Of a DNA stretch of 64,000 nt, positions 8,680-16,868 are shown piece after piece (position 1 is the first letter of the stretch; every line of letters begins with the position of its first letter). Made by a program: the position numbers and the translations under genes. The stretch is from Halorubrum sp. BOL3-1 (GTDB lineage Archaea > Halobacteriota > Halobacteria > Halobacteriales > Haloferacaceae). Below the pieces are notes generated by a model. The model was not told the origin of the DNA and made no database searches. It saw only the letters and a list, made by a program, of their open reading frames with translations. The stretch spans positions 1,426,001-1,490,000 of the forward strand of contig NZ_CP034692.1 of the NCBI RefSeq assembly GCF_004114375.1. The letters are read 5' to 3'.

Positions 8680-9714
8680 TTATACGAACGCCGCGAGTCC
8701 GAGCGCCTCGATCAGCGGCACGCCGGCGACGACCGAGCCGATCAGGTACCCACCGATCGCGCCGCCGTTCAGCAGCGGGAGTCCCGCGTGCGGGCGGCCC
8801 TGAATCACCCACCGCATGAGCACGAGCAGCCCCGCGAGGGTCCCAACCATCGCCAGCAGCGCGGGGAGATTCACCCCCAGAAACGGCACCGATAGGTTCG
8901 CCGCCGGCGAGAACGTCGCCGCGCTCGCGATCAACACCGTCGGGATGACGGCGTCGCCCAGACCGATGAAGAAGGCGTCGCGGTCGCCGGCGGCGGGTTC
9001 GGAGCCGACGTCGACCGGCTCGCCGGCGTCGCCGTCGACGGGGTCCGACACAGCGTCGCCGTCGTCGGAAGCGGGTTCGGGATCCCCGTCCGACTCCGGC
9101 CCGTCACCGACTCCCGCGGCCTCCTCGCTGGCGGCGTCACCGTCGAGCAGCGAGTACGACAGCGACGTCGGAATCACCAGTACGACCGGGATGTTTAGGT
9201 CCATGATGCCCTCCGCGAGCGACAGCATGTGTTCGGTACCGTACACCGATATCGCGTCGTAGACGGCGAGCACGGCGAGCAGTATCAGCGCGGGTAACAG
9301 GCCGAAGGAGATACCGAACAGCCCCGCCGCGCCGGCCCCCATCAACACCCCGGCGGTGTCTATCACGTACCACTCGGGGCGGACGAGCAGGCCGACGGCG
9401 ACCGCGAGCGCCGGTACCGCGGCCGCCAGCGGCGACACGAGCGCGGAGAAGACGTACCACGAGAGGTACGCGGAGACGCCGACGATCAGCAGGCGGATCG
9501 CCCCGTCGAGGTCGTAGCGGAACGCCGCGAGCATCAGCCCGGTCATCGCGAGGATGGCGAGGACGTACACCACGCTGTTTGCGGGGTTCTCGGGATTCTC
9601 GACCGCCTGATATCCGCTTTCGGTGAACTCCGGGACCAGCGCCAGTGCGCCCACCTGGACGATCACGAACAGCCCGACGACGAAGGCGACGGCGCGGTAC
9701 TCGCGGGGAAACAT
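8680..9714 (-). CDS. Presenilin-like intramembrane aspartyl protease
   Basis: A 344-residue polytopic membrane protein with about nine hydrophobic segments. It carries the two aspartates of presenilin/signal-peptide-peptidase family (A22) proteases: AVYDAISVYGTEHML (YD motif) and FIGLGDAVIPTVL (GLGD motif). A later HAGLPLLNGGAIGGY segment stands where the PAL motif lies. A long acidic loop (about residues 205-250) separates the two catalytic segments, as in other archaeal homologues. These proteases cut transmembrane segments in the lipid bilayer. The ATG at 9714 starts just before the first membrane segment. Natural substrates are unknown. Confidence 0.85.
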   Translation of the reverse strand: MFPREYRAVAFVVGLFVIVQVGALALVPEFTESGYQAVENPENPANSVVYVLAILAMTGLMLAAFRYDLDGAIRLLIVGVSAYLSWYVFSALVSPLAAAVPALAVAVGLLVRPEWYVIDTAGVLMGAGAAGLFGISFGLLPALILLAVLAVYDAISVYGTEHMLSLAEGIMDLNIPVVLVIPTSLSYSLLDGDAASEEAAGVGDGPESDGDPEPASDDGDAVSDPVDGDAGEPVDVGSEPAAGDRDAFFIGLGDAVIPTVLIASAATFSPAANLSVPFLGVNLPALLAMVGTLAGLLVLMRWVIQGRPHAGLPLLNGGAIGGYLIGSVVAGVPLIEALGLAAFV

Positions 9715-10503
9715 TCGACCACCGGTTCGTCGGCCGAGGGTTTCGACCTTGCGCTTCCGGCCCACGAACGGCGACGCCGTCGGCTGTCCGAGGTGAGAGG
9801 TACGACAGAAACGGGTTCGAGCACGGTGTGGGAGCGGGTGGACCCGAACCCAAGCCGGCGGACGACGGACGGTGGAAGCGAGTGGCCGACCAGCCCGCCC
9901 GAACCGGGATAGGGCCGATCGGGTTCGTCCGCGGCGTTTACTCACTCTACCGACCGACGTAAGAACCTGCCGACTGAGTTATCAGAATAGATATTCAGGG
10001 GCAGACGGACCTCCCCTCACGACCGCCGACTCAAGCGACGGTCTGCGACCGGCGTCGGGAGCCGAGCGTAGAGGTGAGAGCTGAGCGCGGAGATGGGAGC
10101 CGAGCGCGGCGACGAGACCGGGGGTGAGCGGCGGAATCGGTGTCAGTCGAGAGGAGCCAAATCGAGGGGGGAAGCGTCGGAAGGGTGGGCGAAAGGCGAG
10201 TGGGGAGGCGGTGAGAGGCGGGCGGACGGCGGCCGGACAGCGGACCCCCAGGCTGTCACCGGCGACGCCGCCCGGTGGTCGGGACGGGCGCGCGGATTGG
10301 TAACGCCGAATTCCAACGAGAAAAGCGTCGGACTTCGGCAAGTACCGGTACGTGCTTCACGGGTATAAATATGTCAGATCCGGATTCGATCGCCCGGGTC
10401 TCGGCGGCCGAACGGCGCGGCCGACAGGTCGCGGAACGACCGAGTCGCGAAACGACCGAATCGCAGGGCGGCCGAGCCACGGAACGACCGAGTCACGAGA
10501 CCC
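9715..10503. other. About 790 bp without a convincing gene; orphan TATA box and short repeats
   Basis: No open frame here shows conserved protein features. The stretch holds an AT-richer patch at 9970-10000, several near-copies of GAGCCGAGCG between 10058 and 10110, and a strong TATA-like GGTATAAATA at 10362-10371 on the plus strand with no plus-strand gene after it. Three copies of RAACGACCGANTC follow (10432, 10449, 10481). The TATA box could drive a short RNA ending before or inside the 3' end of the opposite-strand amidase gene. Confidence 0.4.
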
Positions 10504-11310
10504 TCACCGGCGGTCGCGGAGCGCGGGGAAGTCATCGCGGACCGCGGCGACCCGGTCCGGGTCCACCGTCGCGGTGACGACGCCGGGCTCGTCACCGACC
10601 GACGCGAGCGCGGTCCCCCACGGGTCGTACACCGCGCTCCGTCCGCAGAGCGCGTCGTCCCCGAACCGGCCGCTCCCGTTGACGGCGGCGACGTACGTCA
10701 GGTTCTCGATGGCCCGCGCCCGACCGAGCGTCCGCCAGTGTTCGATCCGGGGGTAGGGCCACGCGCTCGGCACCAGCACGCACTCGACGCCCCGGTCGAC
10801 CATCTCGCGGAACTGCTCCGGGAACCGGAGGTCGTAGCAGGTCGTCACGCCGACCGTGACGCCCGCGACCTCCGCCACCGGCGTCCGATCGCCGGGCACC
10901 ATTCGGTCCGTCTCCTCGGAACCGTACCCGAACAGGTGCCGCTTCCGGTAGACGAGGCGACGCTCGCCGTCGGCGTCGAACAGCACCGCGGCGTTCGCGA
11001 GACCGGACTCGGCCGGCACGTCGATCCCGTCCGCGGCCGAGGCCGACAGGTCCTCGACGACCGTCCCGGCGAGCACCGCCACGTCGCCGGCGTCCGCCGC
11101 GGCGGCGAACCGGGCGAGGCGGTCGCCGGCGAGGCTCTCGGCGGCCCGGCCGTACGAGTCGAACGCGAAGTAGCCGACGTCGAACAGCTCCGGGAGGACG
11201 ACGAGGTCCGCGCCCTCGACGGCGGCCGCCCGAACGCGGTCGAGCGCCCGCATGACGTTCTCCTCGACGGCACCGCCCTCGACCCCCAGTTGGACGCCGG
11301 CGAGCCTCAT
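10504..11310 (-). CDS. Carbon-nitrogen hydrolase (nitrilase superfamily amidase)
   Basis: A 268-residue protein of the size of omega-amidase/NIT2-type enzymes, which hydrolyse amides or nitriles in the cytoplasm. The catalytic triad is visible: Glu in VVLPELFDVGY (about 41), Lys in VYRKRHLFGY (about 130) and Cys in VTTCYDLRFPEQFR (about 158). The DLRFPE motif is typical of the branch. Its ATG overlaps the stop of the upstream SRPBCC gene by 4 nt, so the two are translationally coupled. Substrate is not deducible beyond small amides such as 2-oxoglutaramate-like compounds. Confidence 0.85.
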   Translation of the reverse strand: MRLAGVQLGVEGGAVEENVMRALDRVRAAAVEGADLVVLPELFDVGYFAFDSYGRAAESLAGDRLARFAAAADAGDVAVLAGTVVEDLSASAADGIDVPAESGLANAAVLFDADGERRLVYRKRHLFGYGSEETDRMVPGDRTPVAEVAGVTVGVTTCYDLRFPEQFREMVDRGVECVLVPSAWPYPRIEHWRTLGRARAIENLTYVAAVNGSGRFGDDALCGRSAVYDPWGTALASVGDEPGVVTATVDPDRVAAVRDDFPALRDRR

Positions 11311-11735
11311 GCCGGCGAGGCCAGCGATGCGCGGAGCGCGTCTTCTAAGTTGTCGAGTTCGGCGTCGAAGTTACGCTTGAAGAAGGACTCGACGCCGGGG
11401 AGCCGCCCGTCGACGACGAACTCGTTAGCGAGCCGACAGCCGCCGTCGGTCTCGGTAATCTCGTGTTCGCCGGTCACGCGGAACGCCCGCGACTTCCCGA
11501 CGAACTTCACTCGGTTCGGGGAGTCGCGCTCCACCTCCTCCGTCTCGACGTCGATGGTCGAGCGGATCATCGGTACCGGGAGCGCGACGTGCCACGTCGC
11601 GCTCCCGTCGCCGTGGAGGTCGAAGGAGTCGACCACGCTGATGGCGCTCGCGCGCTGCTCCGCGTCCGAGATGAACGCCCACACGTCGGCGGGCGGCGCG
11701 TCGAACTCGAACGTCCGGGAGACTCGAACGGTCAT
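11307..11735 (-). CDS. SRPBCC/CoxG-like ligand-binding protein
   Basis: A 142-residue protein with the START/SRPBCC pattern: an opening strand TVRVSRTFEFDAPPADVWAF, central strands ending in KSRAFRVTGEHEI, and a long C-terminal helix (FKRNFDAELDNLEDALRASL). The family binds hydrophobic ligands or assists small-molecule metabolism (CoxG, polyketide cyclase-like). The start at 11735 is supported by a TATA-like element (minus strand GCATTTTTAA at 11770-11761) ending about 25 nt upstream. First gene of a two-gene operon with the amidase. Role unknown. Confidence 0.75.
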   Translation of the reverse strand: MTVRVSRTFEFDAPPADVWAFISDAEQRASAISVVDSFDLHGDGSATWHVALPVPMIRSTIDVETEEVERDSPNRVKFVGKSRAFRVTGEHEITETDGGCRLANEFVVDGRLPGVESFFKRNFDAELDNLEDALRASLASPA

Positions 11736-11760
11736 ACGACCCTGCTTGGGGCTGCGGGGG

Positions 11761-11770
11761 TTAAAAATGC
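11761..11770 (-). promoter_or_regulatory. TATA box of the SRPBCC-amidase operon
   Basis: Minus-strand GCATTTTTAA ends about 25 nt before the ATG at 11735, giving a leaderless transcript for the two-gene operon. Confidence 0.5.
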
Positions 11771-11879
11771 GCGTCGACGGAGTCGGGGACGGGAAGAGAG
11801 ACGGAACACGCGTCCGAAGAGTCACAGAAACACGCGTCCGGACGGTCGCGCTCGGAACGGGGCCGCGGCGACGGCGCCC

Positions 11880-12107
11880 TCACCCGTCCGGCGTCACGCG
11901 CCAGGTCGTCGACTTGGCGCGACCCCACTTTTCGATGTCGACGTCGTCCGACTTCTCGGCGAGGCGGGGGAGTCGTGACCCCACCTGTTTGGCGGTGAGA
12001 CCGATCGCGTCCGCGATCGTCTTCGAGCGAACGTACCGCTCGCCACGGGTGACGCTGTCCGTGAGGTACGCGAGGATCCGCTGTTCTTCCTCGGTGTACT
12101 CGCTCAT
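11880..12107 (-). CDS. Small winged-helix protein, conserved in haloarchaea
   Basis: A 75-residue protein that is almost entirely one winged helix-turn-helix: EEEQRILAYLTDSV, then RSKTIADAIGLTAKQVGSRLPRLAEK as the helix-turn-helix and STTWRVTP as the wing strand. It resembles small haloarchaeal wHTH proteins annotated as DUF7123; that number is from memory. A TTAA-containing TATA-like element lies about 28 nt upstream. Probably DNA-binding, with unknown target. Confidence 0.7.
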   Translation of the reverse strand: MSEYTEEEQRILAYLTDSVTRGERYVRSKTIADAIGLTAKQVGSRLPRLAEKSDDVDIEKWGRAKSTTWRVTPDG

Positions 12108-12209
12108 TGGCCTATCTATGGGTCTGACGTTCTTAACGGTTTCTCGTCTCGGCGGAGCGAACGAAAGAGCGGGTCAAAGCGGGGTCGATCCGGCGGCGGC
12201 CGCGACCGA

Positions 12210-12392
12210 TCAGTCGAACAGCTGAACCGCGCCGACGGCGAGCGTCGCGAAGACGAACGCGCCCGCGAACCCCCACGCCTTCCCGAGCTGTCCGGGGTAC
12301 GCTAGCATTACCACGGCGCCGACGACCGCGATGGCGCCGAGCGCGAGCGCGACGCCGACCTCTTTGTCTGATTCGATGGAACCCTCGCTCAT
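12210..12392 (-). CDS. Small two-helix membrane protein
   Basis: A 60-residue protein with two predicted membrane segments (VALALGAIAVVGAVVMLAYP and WGFAGAFVFATLAVGAVQLF) after an acidic start MSEGSIESDKEV. It is typical of short uncharacterised haloarchaeal membrane proteins. No functional motif is visible. It lies between two regulator genes on the same strand, but the spacings of about 100 nt argue against a tight operon. Confidence 0.65.
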   Translation of the reverse strand: MSEGSIESDKEVGVALALGAIAVVGAVVMLAYPGQLGKAWGFAGAFVFATLAVGAVQLFD

Positions 12393-12499
12393 ACCAGTCG
12401 CTTCGCAGGCGGCTACTTAGTTCATACGAACCGAGCGACGCCGCCGGGCGTCGAACCGCGAGCGTCGACTCCCCGCCCAATGGTCTCGACGTGGTCGGC

Positions 12500-13531
12500 T
12501 CAGATGATCTCGACGTGGTCGGACTCCTCGTTGAGCGCGAGGTTCGCCGCGATCTCGGCGTTTCGCATGGCGTACTCCGCGGTGTGCTGGAGGCTGACGA
12601 GTACCTCGCGGGTCATCAGCAGCGTCTCGTTGTCCAACTCGTTCGGCAGCTCACCGAGGATCTCCTGTTCGCGGTCTTCGAGCCGCGAGAACAGGTCGCG
12701 GCACTCGACGGTGAGGTCGTAGTCGCGCTCGACGACGGACCGGACCGCGAGCGCGGTCAGCTCGTCGACCTGATCGGTGTACTCGCGGACCTGCCGCATC
12801 GTCGCGCTGTCGACGTCGAGGGTGTGGCCGTCGGCCTCCATCACGATCTCGGCGATGTCCTCCGCGTTGTCGGCGGTGAGTTCGAGGTTCTTCGCGACCG
12901 ACCGGTAGCCGATGAGCGGGAACCCCTCCTCTAACCCCACGGCGCGCGCGAGGTTCGGATTCTGGTAGGCGGTGAAGATGAGCCGGAGCAGGAGGACGAA
13001 TATCTTGTTCGCCTGCCGTTCTCTGTTGAGTGCGCGCTGCGCGAGGTCCGGGTTGCCGTGCGCGAGCGCCTTGACCGCCTCGCCGCGCATCGTCGATCCG
13101 GTGTTCTCCAACCGTTCGAGCAGGTTGTCGAGCGTGAAGTCCTCGGGGTCGACGGAACAGCGGATCGAGATGTCCTCCGGCGTCTCCTCGATGACGCCGA
13201 GTCCCATCAGCTGCGTTTCCGCCTTGTACACCGCGTTGATGTGTTCGCTGTCGAGCGTCCCCTCGCTGCGGACGTGGATCACGCGCCGCCCAAGCACGTA
13301 CTGCGCGACGATGGCGCGTTCGAGCGAGCGCGCGTCGAGTCCGTCGGCGTTGATCACCGCCTCCGACTCCTCGCTCCTCACCGACTCGGGGAGCACCGTG
13401 AGCGTCCCTTTTCCTCCCATCCGCAGTGACACCTCGTCGCCTTTGTTCACGCCGTGTTCCTGTGTCCACTCGGCCGGGAGCGTCATCGCCAGCGTCGACG
13501 GTCCCAGCCGTTGGACCTTCCGCGTTTCCAT
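12500..13531 (-). CDS. PhoU-domain regulator with an N-terminal AbrB-like domain
   Basis: A 343-residue protein. Residues 1-50 match the SpoVT/AbrB swapped-hairpin DNA-binding pattern (VQRLGPSTLAMTLPAEW, GDEVSLRMG). The remaining 290 residues are helical and end in a PhoU-type bundle (ELTALAVRSVVERDYDLTVEC, VLVSLQHTAEYAMRNAEIAANLA). PhoU proteins modulate phosphate uptake and signalling, and archaeal AbrB-PhoU fusions are thought to act as transcriptional regulators of phosphate metabolism. No phosphate transporter lies nearby. The start at 13531 follows a TTAAGG-containing AT-rich stretch at about 13553-13567. High confidence for domains, moderate for role. Confidence 0.8.
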   Translation of the reverse strand: METRKVQRLGPSTLAMTLPAEWTQEHGVNKGDEVSLRMGGKGTLTVLPESVRSEESEAVINADGLDARSLERAIVAQYVLGRRVIHVRSEGTLDSEHINAVYKAETQLMGLGVIEETPEDISIRCSVDPEDFTLDNLLERLENTGSTMRGEAVKALAHGNPDLAQRALNRERQANKIFVLLLRLIFTAYQNPNLARAVGLEEGFPLIGYRSVAKNLELTADNAEDIAEIVMEADGHTLDVDSATMRQVREYTDQVDELTALAVRSVVERDYDLTVECRDLFSRLEDREQEILGELPNELDNETLLMTREVLVSLQHTAEYAMRNAEIAANLALNEESDHVEII

Positions 13532-13710
13532 ACGCGACCATATCGTGGGATAGACCTTAACCTTATTCCCATGCTCATTATATGCTTCGTCGAATATACA
13601 AGGGGATCCGACCGGACCCGACGCCGCGCTCGGACGTCAGCGAGACGGAGACTGATCGCGGAGCGAAATCGGAACCGCGCCGGCCGATCCGTGCCGACCG
13701 ATCCGCGCGC

Positions 13711-13716
13711 TTATAT
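13711..13716 (+). promoter_or_regulatory. TATA box of the receiver-domain gene
   Basis: TTATAT ends 22 nt before the ATG at 13739, giving a leaderless start and ruling out longer in-frame starts. Confidence 0.6.
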
Positions 13717-13738
13717 CGGTCTGGGGGGGATAACGGGT

Positions 13739-14098
13739 ATGACCGAGCGGGTACTCGTCGTCGACGACTCCTCGTTCCAGCGGACCGTCGTTCGAGACGC
13801 GTTAGCGGAGCGATTCGAAGTCGTCGACGAGGCCGAAAACGGCGCTGAGGCGGTCGAACTCTTCGAGGCGTACGAGCCGGACGCGGTGTCGATGGACGTC
13901 GTGATGCCGGAGATGACCGGGATCGAGGCGACGAGCGCGATCAAGGACCGCTGGCCCGACGCGGTGATCGTGATGTGCACGAGCGTCGACCAGGGGGAAA
14001 AAATGATGGAGGCGGTGAAAGCGGGCGCCGACGGGTACGTGACGAAGCCCGTCGACGCCGCGGAGTTGGTCGGTGAGTTCGAGAGCCACCTCGGGTGA
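13739..14098 (+). CDS. Stand-alone response-regulator receiver (CheY-like)
   Basis: A 119-residue single receiver domain. It has the acidic pair VLVVDDSS (about 8-9), the phosphoacceptor Asp in VSMDVVMPEMTG (about 52), the conserved Thr in MCTSVDQ (about 84) and the Lys in VTKPVDAAEL (about 105). No output domain is present, so it is either CheY itself or a stand-alone signalling partner of a histidine kinase. No kinase or che genes are adjacent, so I assign no symbol. Confidence 0.85.
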   Translation: MTERVLVVDDSSFQRTVVRDALAERFEVVDEAENGAEAVELFEAYEPDAVSMDVVMPEMTGIEATSAIKDRWPDAVIVMCTSVDQGEKMMEAVKAGADGYVTKPVDAAELVGEFESHLG

Positions 14099-14110
14099 GC
14101 CGCCCCGCCG

Positions 14111-14158
14111 CTCGGGGGCGAACGACCGGAGCCGTCACTCGGGGGCGAACGACCGGAG
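14111..14158. repeat. Short direct repeat copying the 3' end of the next gene
   Basis: CTCGGGGGCGAACGACCGGA occurs at 14111-14130 and again at 14138-14157. The second copy encodes the last residues (RSFAPE and stop) of the minus-strand gene ending at 14135, so the first copy looks like a local duplication of the gene's end. Confidence 0.8.
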
Positions 14159-14515
14159 GATCGACGCGAGCGCGCTCGCCAGCTCCTCGAACCGATCGAT
14201 GTTCATCGAGTCGGTGGTCACCCACACCCCGTGGTCGTTGGCGATCACGCGCGTGAGGTATCCGTTCTCGAACACGCGAACCGTGAACCGGTAGTCACCG
14301 AGTTGGGTGTCGGCGTACATCGACTGCGCGTGGAACCCCTGTCGCTCGTTCTCTGCGAAGCCGATCAGGTCCGCCGTGCGGCTCAGGTCGCTGCGGAGGT
14401 AGAGCTGCTCGACGTCTTCCTCCGTGAAGTACGTCAGGCTCCGCAGTTCGTCGCCCGTCGCCGTGCGGGCGGCACTGAGCAGTTCGTCTGCGTGTTCCTC
14501 CGGTGAATGTGACAT
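14135..14515 (-). CDS. Conserved haloarchaeal protein of unknown function
   Basis: A 126-residue, mixed alpha/beta, soluble protein. A helical acidic N-terminus (SPEEHADELLSAARTATGDE) precedes a beta-rich half (GDYRFTVRVFENGYLTRVIANDHGVWVTTDS) and a final helix (FEELASALASILRSF). Nothing in it points to a catalytic site. It resembles a family annotated as DUF7522 in haloarchaea (number from memory). It lies convergent to the CheY-like gene, and its 3' end is duplicated just downstream. Confidence 0.65.
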   Translation of the reverse strand: MSHSPEEHADELLSAARTATGDELRSLTYFTEEDVEQLYLRSDLSRTADLIGFAENERQGFHAQSMYADTQLGDYRFTVRVFENGYLTRVIANDHGVWVTTDSMNIDRFEELASALASILRSFAPE

Positions 14516-14686
14516 ACAATCATGGTTAACGTTCACATACATGAGCGTGGGGGTCGGTGACCAGCAACCTGAACTATCGCCCCGGTCGTGAGGCTCGCCG
14601 CTCGCGGAACCTCCTGGTCGCGAGATCCGTTCCGGCGGCGGCCCGGAGGGACAGAGTTTACCGACTCCCCCGTGATCGCTCGTCTG

Positions 14687-15706
14687 ATGAGCGACCTCGA
14701 CGACGTCTGCGTCCTGTTGCCGACGATGAACGAGGCCGAAACGGTCGCACGCGTCGTCACGGACTTCCGCGACGCGGGGTTCGAGAACGTCCTCGTGATC
14801 GACGGCGGTTCGACGGACGGGACGCGGTCGACCGCCCGCGAGGTCGACGCGCGCGTCGCGGAGCAGTCGGGACGCGGGAAGGGGCAGGCGGTCAGGGAGG
14901 CGGTCCACCGCCACGTGGACGCGTCGTACGTGCTGATGGCGGACGCCGACGCCACCTACGACGCGGCGGACGCGGACGCGATTATCGACCCGCTCCTCGC
15001 CGGCGACGCCGACCACGTCGTCGGGGACCGGTTCGCGGACATGCGCCCGGGGGCGATGACGCACCTGAACCGGGTCGGGAACCGCCTGATCAACCTCGCG
15101 TTCCGGGCGATTCACCGCGAGGACTACGGCGACATCCTGTCGGGATACCGCGCGTTCACCCGCGAGTCGTTCGAGCGGCTTCACCTCACCGCCGACGGGT
15201 TCGGTATCGAGACCGAAATGGCCGTCGAGTGCGTGAAGAACCGCCTCTCGGTCGCGGTGGTCCCGATCACGTACCGGGAGCGACCCGGCGGCTCCGCGAC
15301 GAACCTCCACCCGGTCCGGGACGGCGGCGTGATCTTCTTAGAGCTGTACCGCAAGGCGAAGACGAACAACCCGCTGTTCTACTTCGGCAGCGCCGGCGCG
15401 GCGTCGACGGCGGCGGGGGCGGGGATGGCGGCGTTCGTGCTGTACCGGTACCTCGCGTTCGGCGTCAGCCACGAGGTCGTCGCCGTCGGCGCGGTCGGCG
15501 CGGTCATCCTCGGGATCCAGCTGCTCGTGTTCGGCGTCCTCGCGGACATGATCCACTCGCTTCACCGCGAGCAGATCGAGCGGTACGAGCGGGCGATCGA
15601 CGGCGGGGCGGGGGGACGTCCGTCCGAGAGCGGAAGACGCGATGCCGTCGAGGACCGCGGTTCCGGCGGTCGTGACGCCGAATCGGCGCGGCAAGAGGAG
15701 GCCTGA
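14687..15706 (+). CDS. aglJ: AglJ-type dolichyl-phosphate glycosyltransferase
   Basis: A 339-residue GT2-family transferase. The GT-A core shows VLLPTMNEAETVARVV at the start, VLVIDGGSTDGT, and a DXD-type MADADATYDAADAD (about 90). QSGRGKGQAVREA, GDRFADMRPGAM and LSGYRAFTRE follow, as in archaeal AglJ and DPM-like enzymes. The C-terminus carries two membrane segments (about 235-300). AglJ adds the first sugar to dolichol phosphate for S-layer N-glycosylation on the cytoplasmic face. Other agl genes are absent here, so the symbol rests on sequence resemblance. The start at 14687 has a TTTA element about 28 nt upstream. The C-terminal tail (about 40 residues) is charged and low-complexity. Confidence 0.75.
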   Translation: MSDLDDVCVLLPTMNEAETVARVVTDFRDAGFENVLVIDGGSTDGTRSTAREVDARVAEQSGRGKGQAVREAVHRHVDASYVLMADADATYDAADADAIIDPLLAGDADHVVGDRFADMRPGAMTHLNRVGNRLINLAFRAIHREDYGDILSGYRAFTRESFERLHLTADGFGIETEMAVECVKNRLSVAVVPITYRERPGGSATNLHPVRDGGVIFLELYRKAKTNNPLFYFGSAGAASTAAGAGMAAFVLYRYLAFGVSHEVVAVGAVGAVILGIQLLVFGVLADMIHSLHREQIERYERAIDGGAGGRPSESGRRDAVEDRGSGGRDAESARQEEA

Positions 15707-15777
15707 GAACCCGGCGACTGAGCGCGACCGAACGCCGTCAGCGACCGGCTTCGAGAGCGGTATCGCGTGATACCATC

Positions 15778-15787
15778 GCTTTTATCG
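15778..15787 (+). promoter_or_regulatory. TATA box of the zinc-ribbon membrane protein gene
   Basis: GCTTTTATCG ends about 20 nt before the ATG at 15808, consistent with leaderless initiation. Confidence 0.5.
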
Positions 15788-15807
15788 CTCCGGGACCATC
15801 CGCGAAT

Positions 15808-16851
15808 ATGGGCTCCCGTGACACGTCGTTGCGAGACAGGATCCGCGAACCGGAGTACACCGGGGAGAACCGCTGCGTTCCCTGTACCGTTTTGAACGGG
15901 ATTCTCGCCGTCGCGCTGACCGCGGCGGCCGCGGCGTTCGGTCCGGTGGTCGCGGCGGTCGTGCTGGTCGCGTCGCTGGGGAGCATCTACTATCGAGGCT
16001 ATCTGGTCCCCGGAACGCCGGAACTCACGAAGCGGTACCTGCCCGACCGCGTGCTCCGCCTGTTCGGGAAAGCCCCGGAGGGTCCCCGAGAGGGCTGGGA
16101 GGACGCGTCGACGGACAGGTCCGACGAGGTGACGGTGACGACGTTCGAGGCGGACCGGCCCGGCGACGAGACGACCGGACAGGCTGACGACGAAGCCGTC
16201 GGGCGGACCCCCGACGAGACGACGGAGCAGACTGACGACGGAGCCGCCGACCAGACCGACGACGAACCGGAGTTCGAGACGGTCGAGCGAATTCGCGACC
16301 AGCGCGAGAACGCCGTGGACCCGACCGAGTTCCTCCTCGATATCGGCGTCGTCGAACCGACGGACGACGACGCCGATCTCGTCTTCGAAGGGGGCTTTGC
16401 CGAGGCGGTCGAGTCGCGCGTCTCGTCGCTCGAACGCGAGGACGTCCGAGCGGAGACGCTCGCCGCGATGTTCGGCGTGAGTCCGGACGACGTCGCCTTC
16501 GAGGACCGGGAATACCCCGCGGTGACCGTCCTACGACGCGTCCGGAAGTGGCCGGGCGACGGCGCGTACCTCGCGGACGTGGCGTCGCATCTCGCCCTCG
16601 TCGATCGCGCCGACCGGTGGCTCGACGTGCCGGCCGAACAGCGGCTCTCGATCCTCCAGTCGCTCCGGTCGTTCCTGTCCTCGTGTCCGGTGTGTGGGGG
16701 GAACGTCGCGGCGACCGCGGACACCGTCGAGTCCTGCTGTATGGCGCACGAAGTGGTCGCGGTTCGCTGCGAGAGCTGCGGCGAACACATCCTCGAACTC
16801 GAACCGGAAAAGGTCGCGACGCCCGGCGAGGACACGGGCATCACGCCGTAG
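15808..16851 (+). CDS. Membrane-anchored protein with C-terminal zinc ribbon
   Basis: A 347-residue protein I cannot assign to a named family. It has a CVPC motif at about 23-26, then one or two membrane segments (about 27-70), then a Thr/Asp-rich linker (about 100-160). A helical domain follows, with EDVRAETLAAMFGVSPDDVAF resembling a small DNA- or protein-binding helical module. The C-terminal zinc ribbon has SCPVCGG paired with VRCESCGEHI. The layout suggests a cytoplasmic domain held at the membrane. Stop is TAG. It is convergent with the ABC permease downstream. Confidence 0.6.
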   Translation: MGSRDTSLRDRIREPEYTGENRCVPCTVLNGILAVALTAAAAAFGPVVAAVVLVASLGSIYYRGYLVPGTPELTKRYLPDRVLRLFGKAPEGPREGWEDASTDRSDEVTVTTFEADRPGDETTGQADDEAVGRTPDETTEQTDDGAADQTDDEPEFETVERIRDQRENAVDPTEFLLDIGVVEPTDDDADLVFEGGFAEAVESRVSSLEREDVRAETLAAMFGVSPDDVAFEDREYPAVTVLRRVRKWPGDGAYLADVASHLALVDRADRWLDVPAEQRLSILQSLRSFLSSCPVCGGNVAATADTVESCCMAHEVVAVRCESCGEHILELEPEKVATPGEDTGITP

Positions 16852-16868
16852 ATTCGGTCCGGACGGTC

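Noticed and set aside
10371-10577. Small plus-strand frame beginning ATG 10371 after the orphan TATA box
   Set aside because: The ATG lies too close to the TATA box to be transcribed in full, and the Arg/Gly-rich sequence looks non-coding and runs antisense into the amidase gene.
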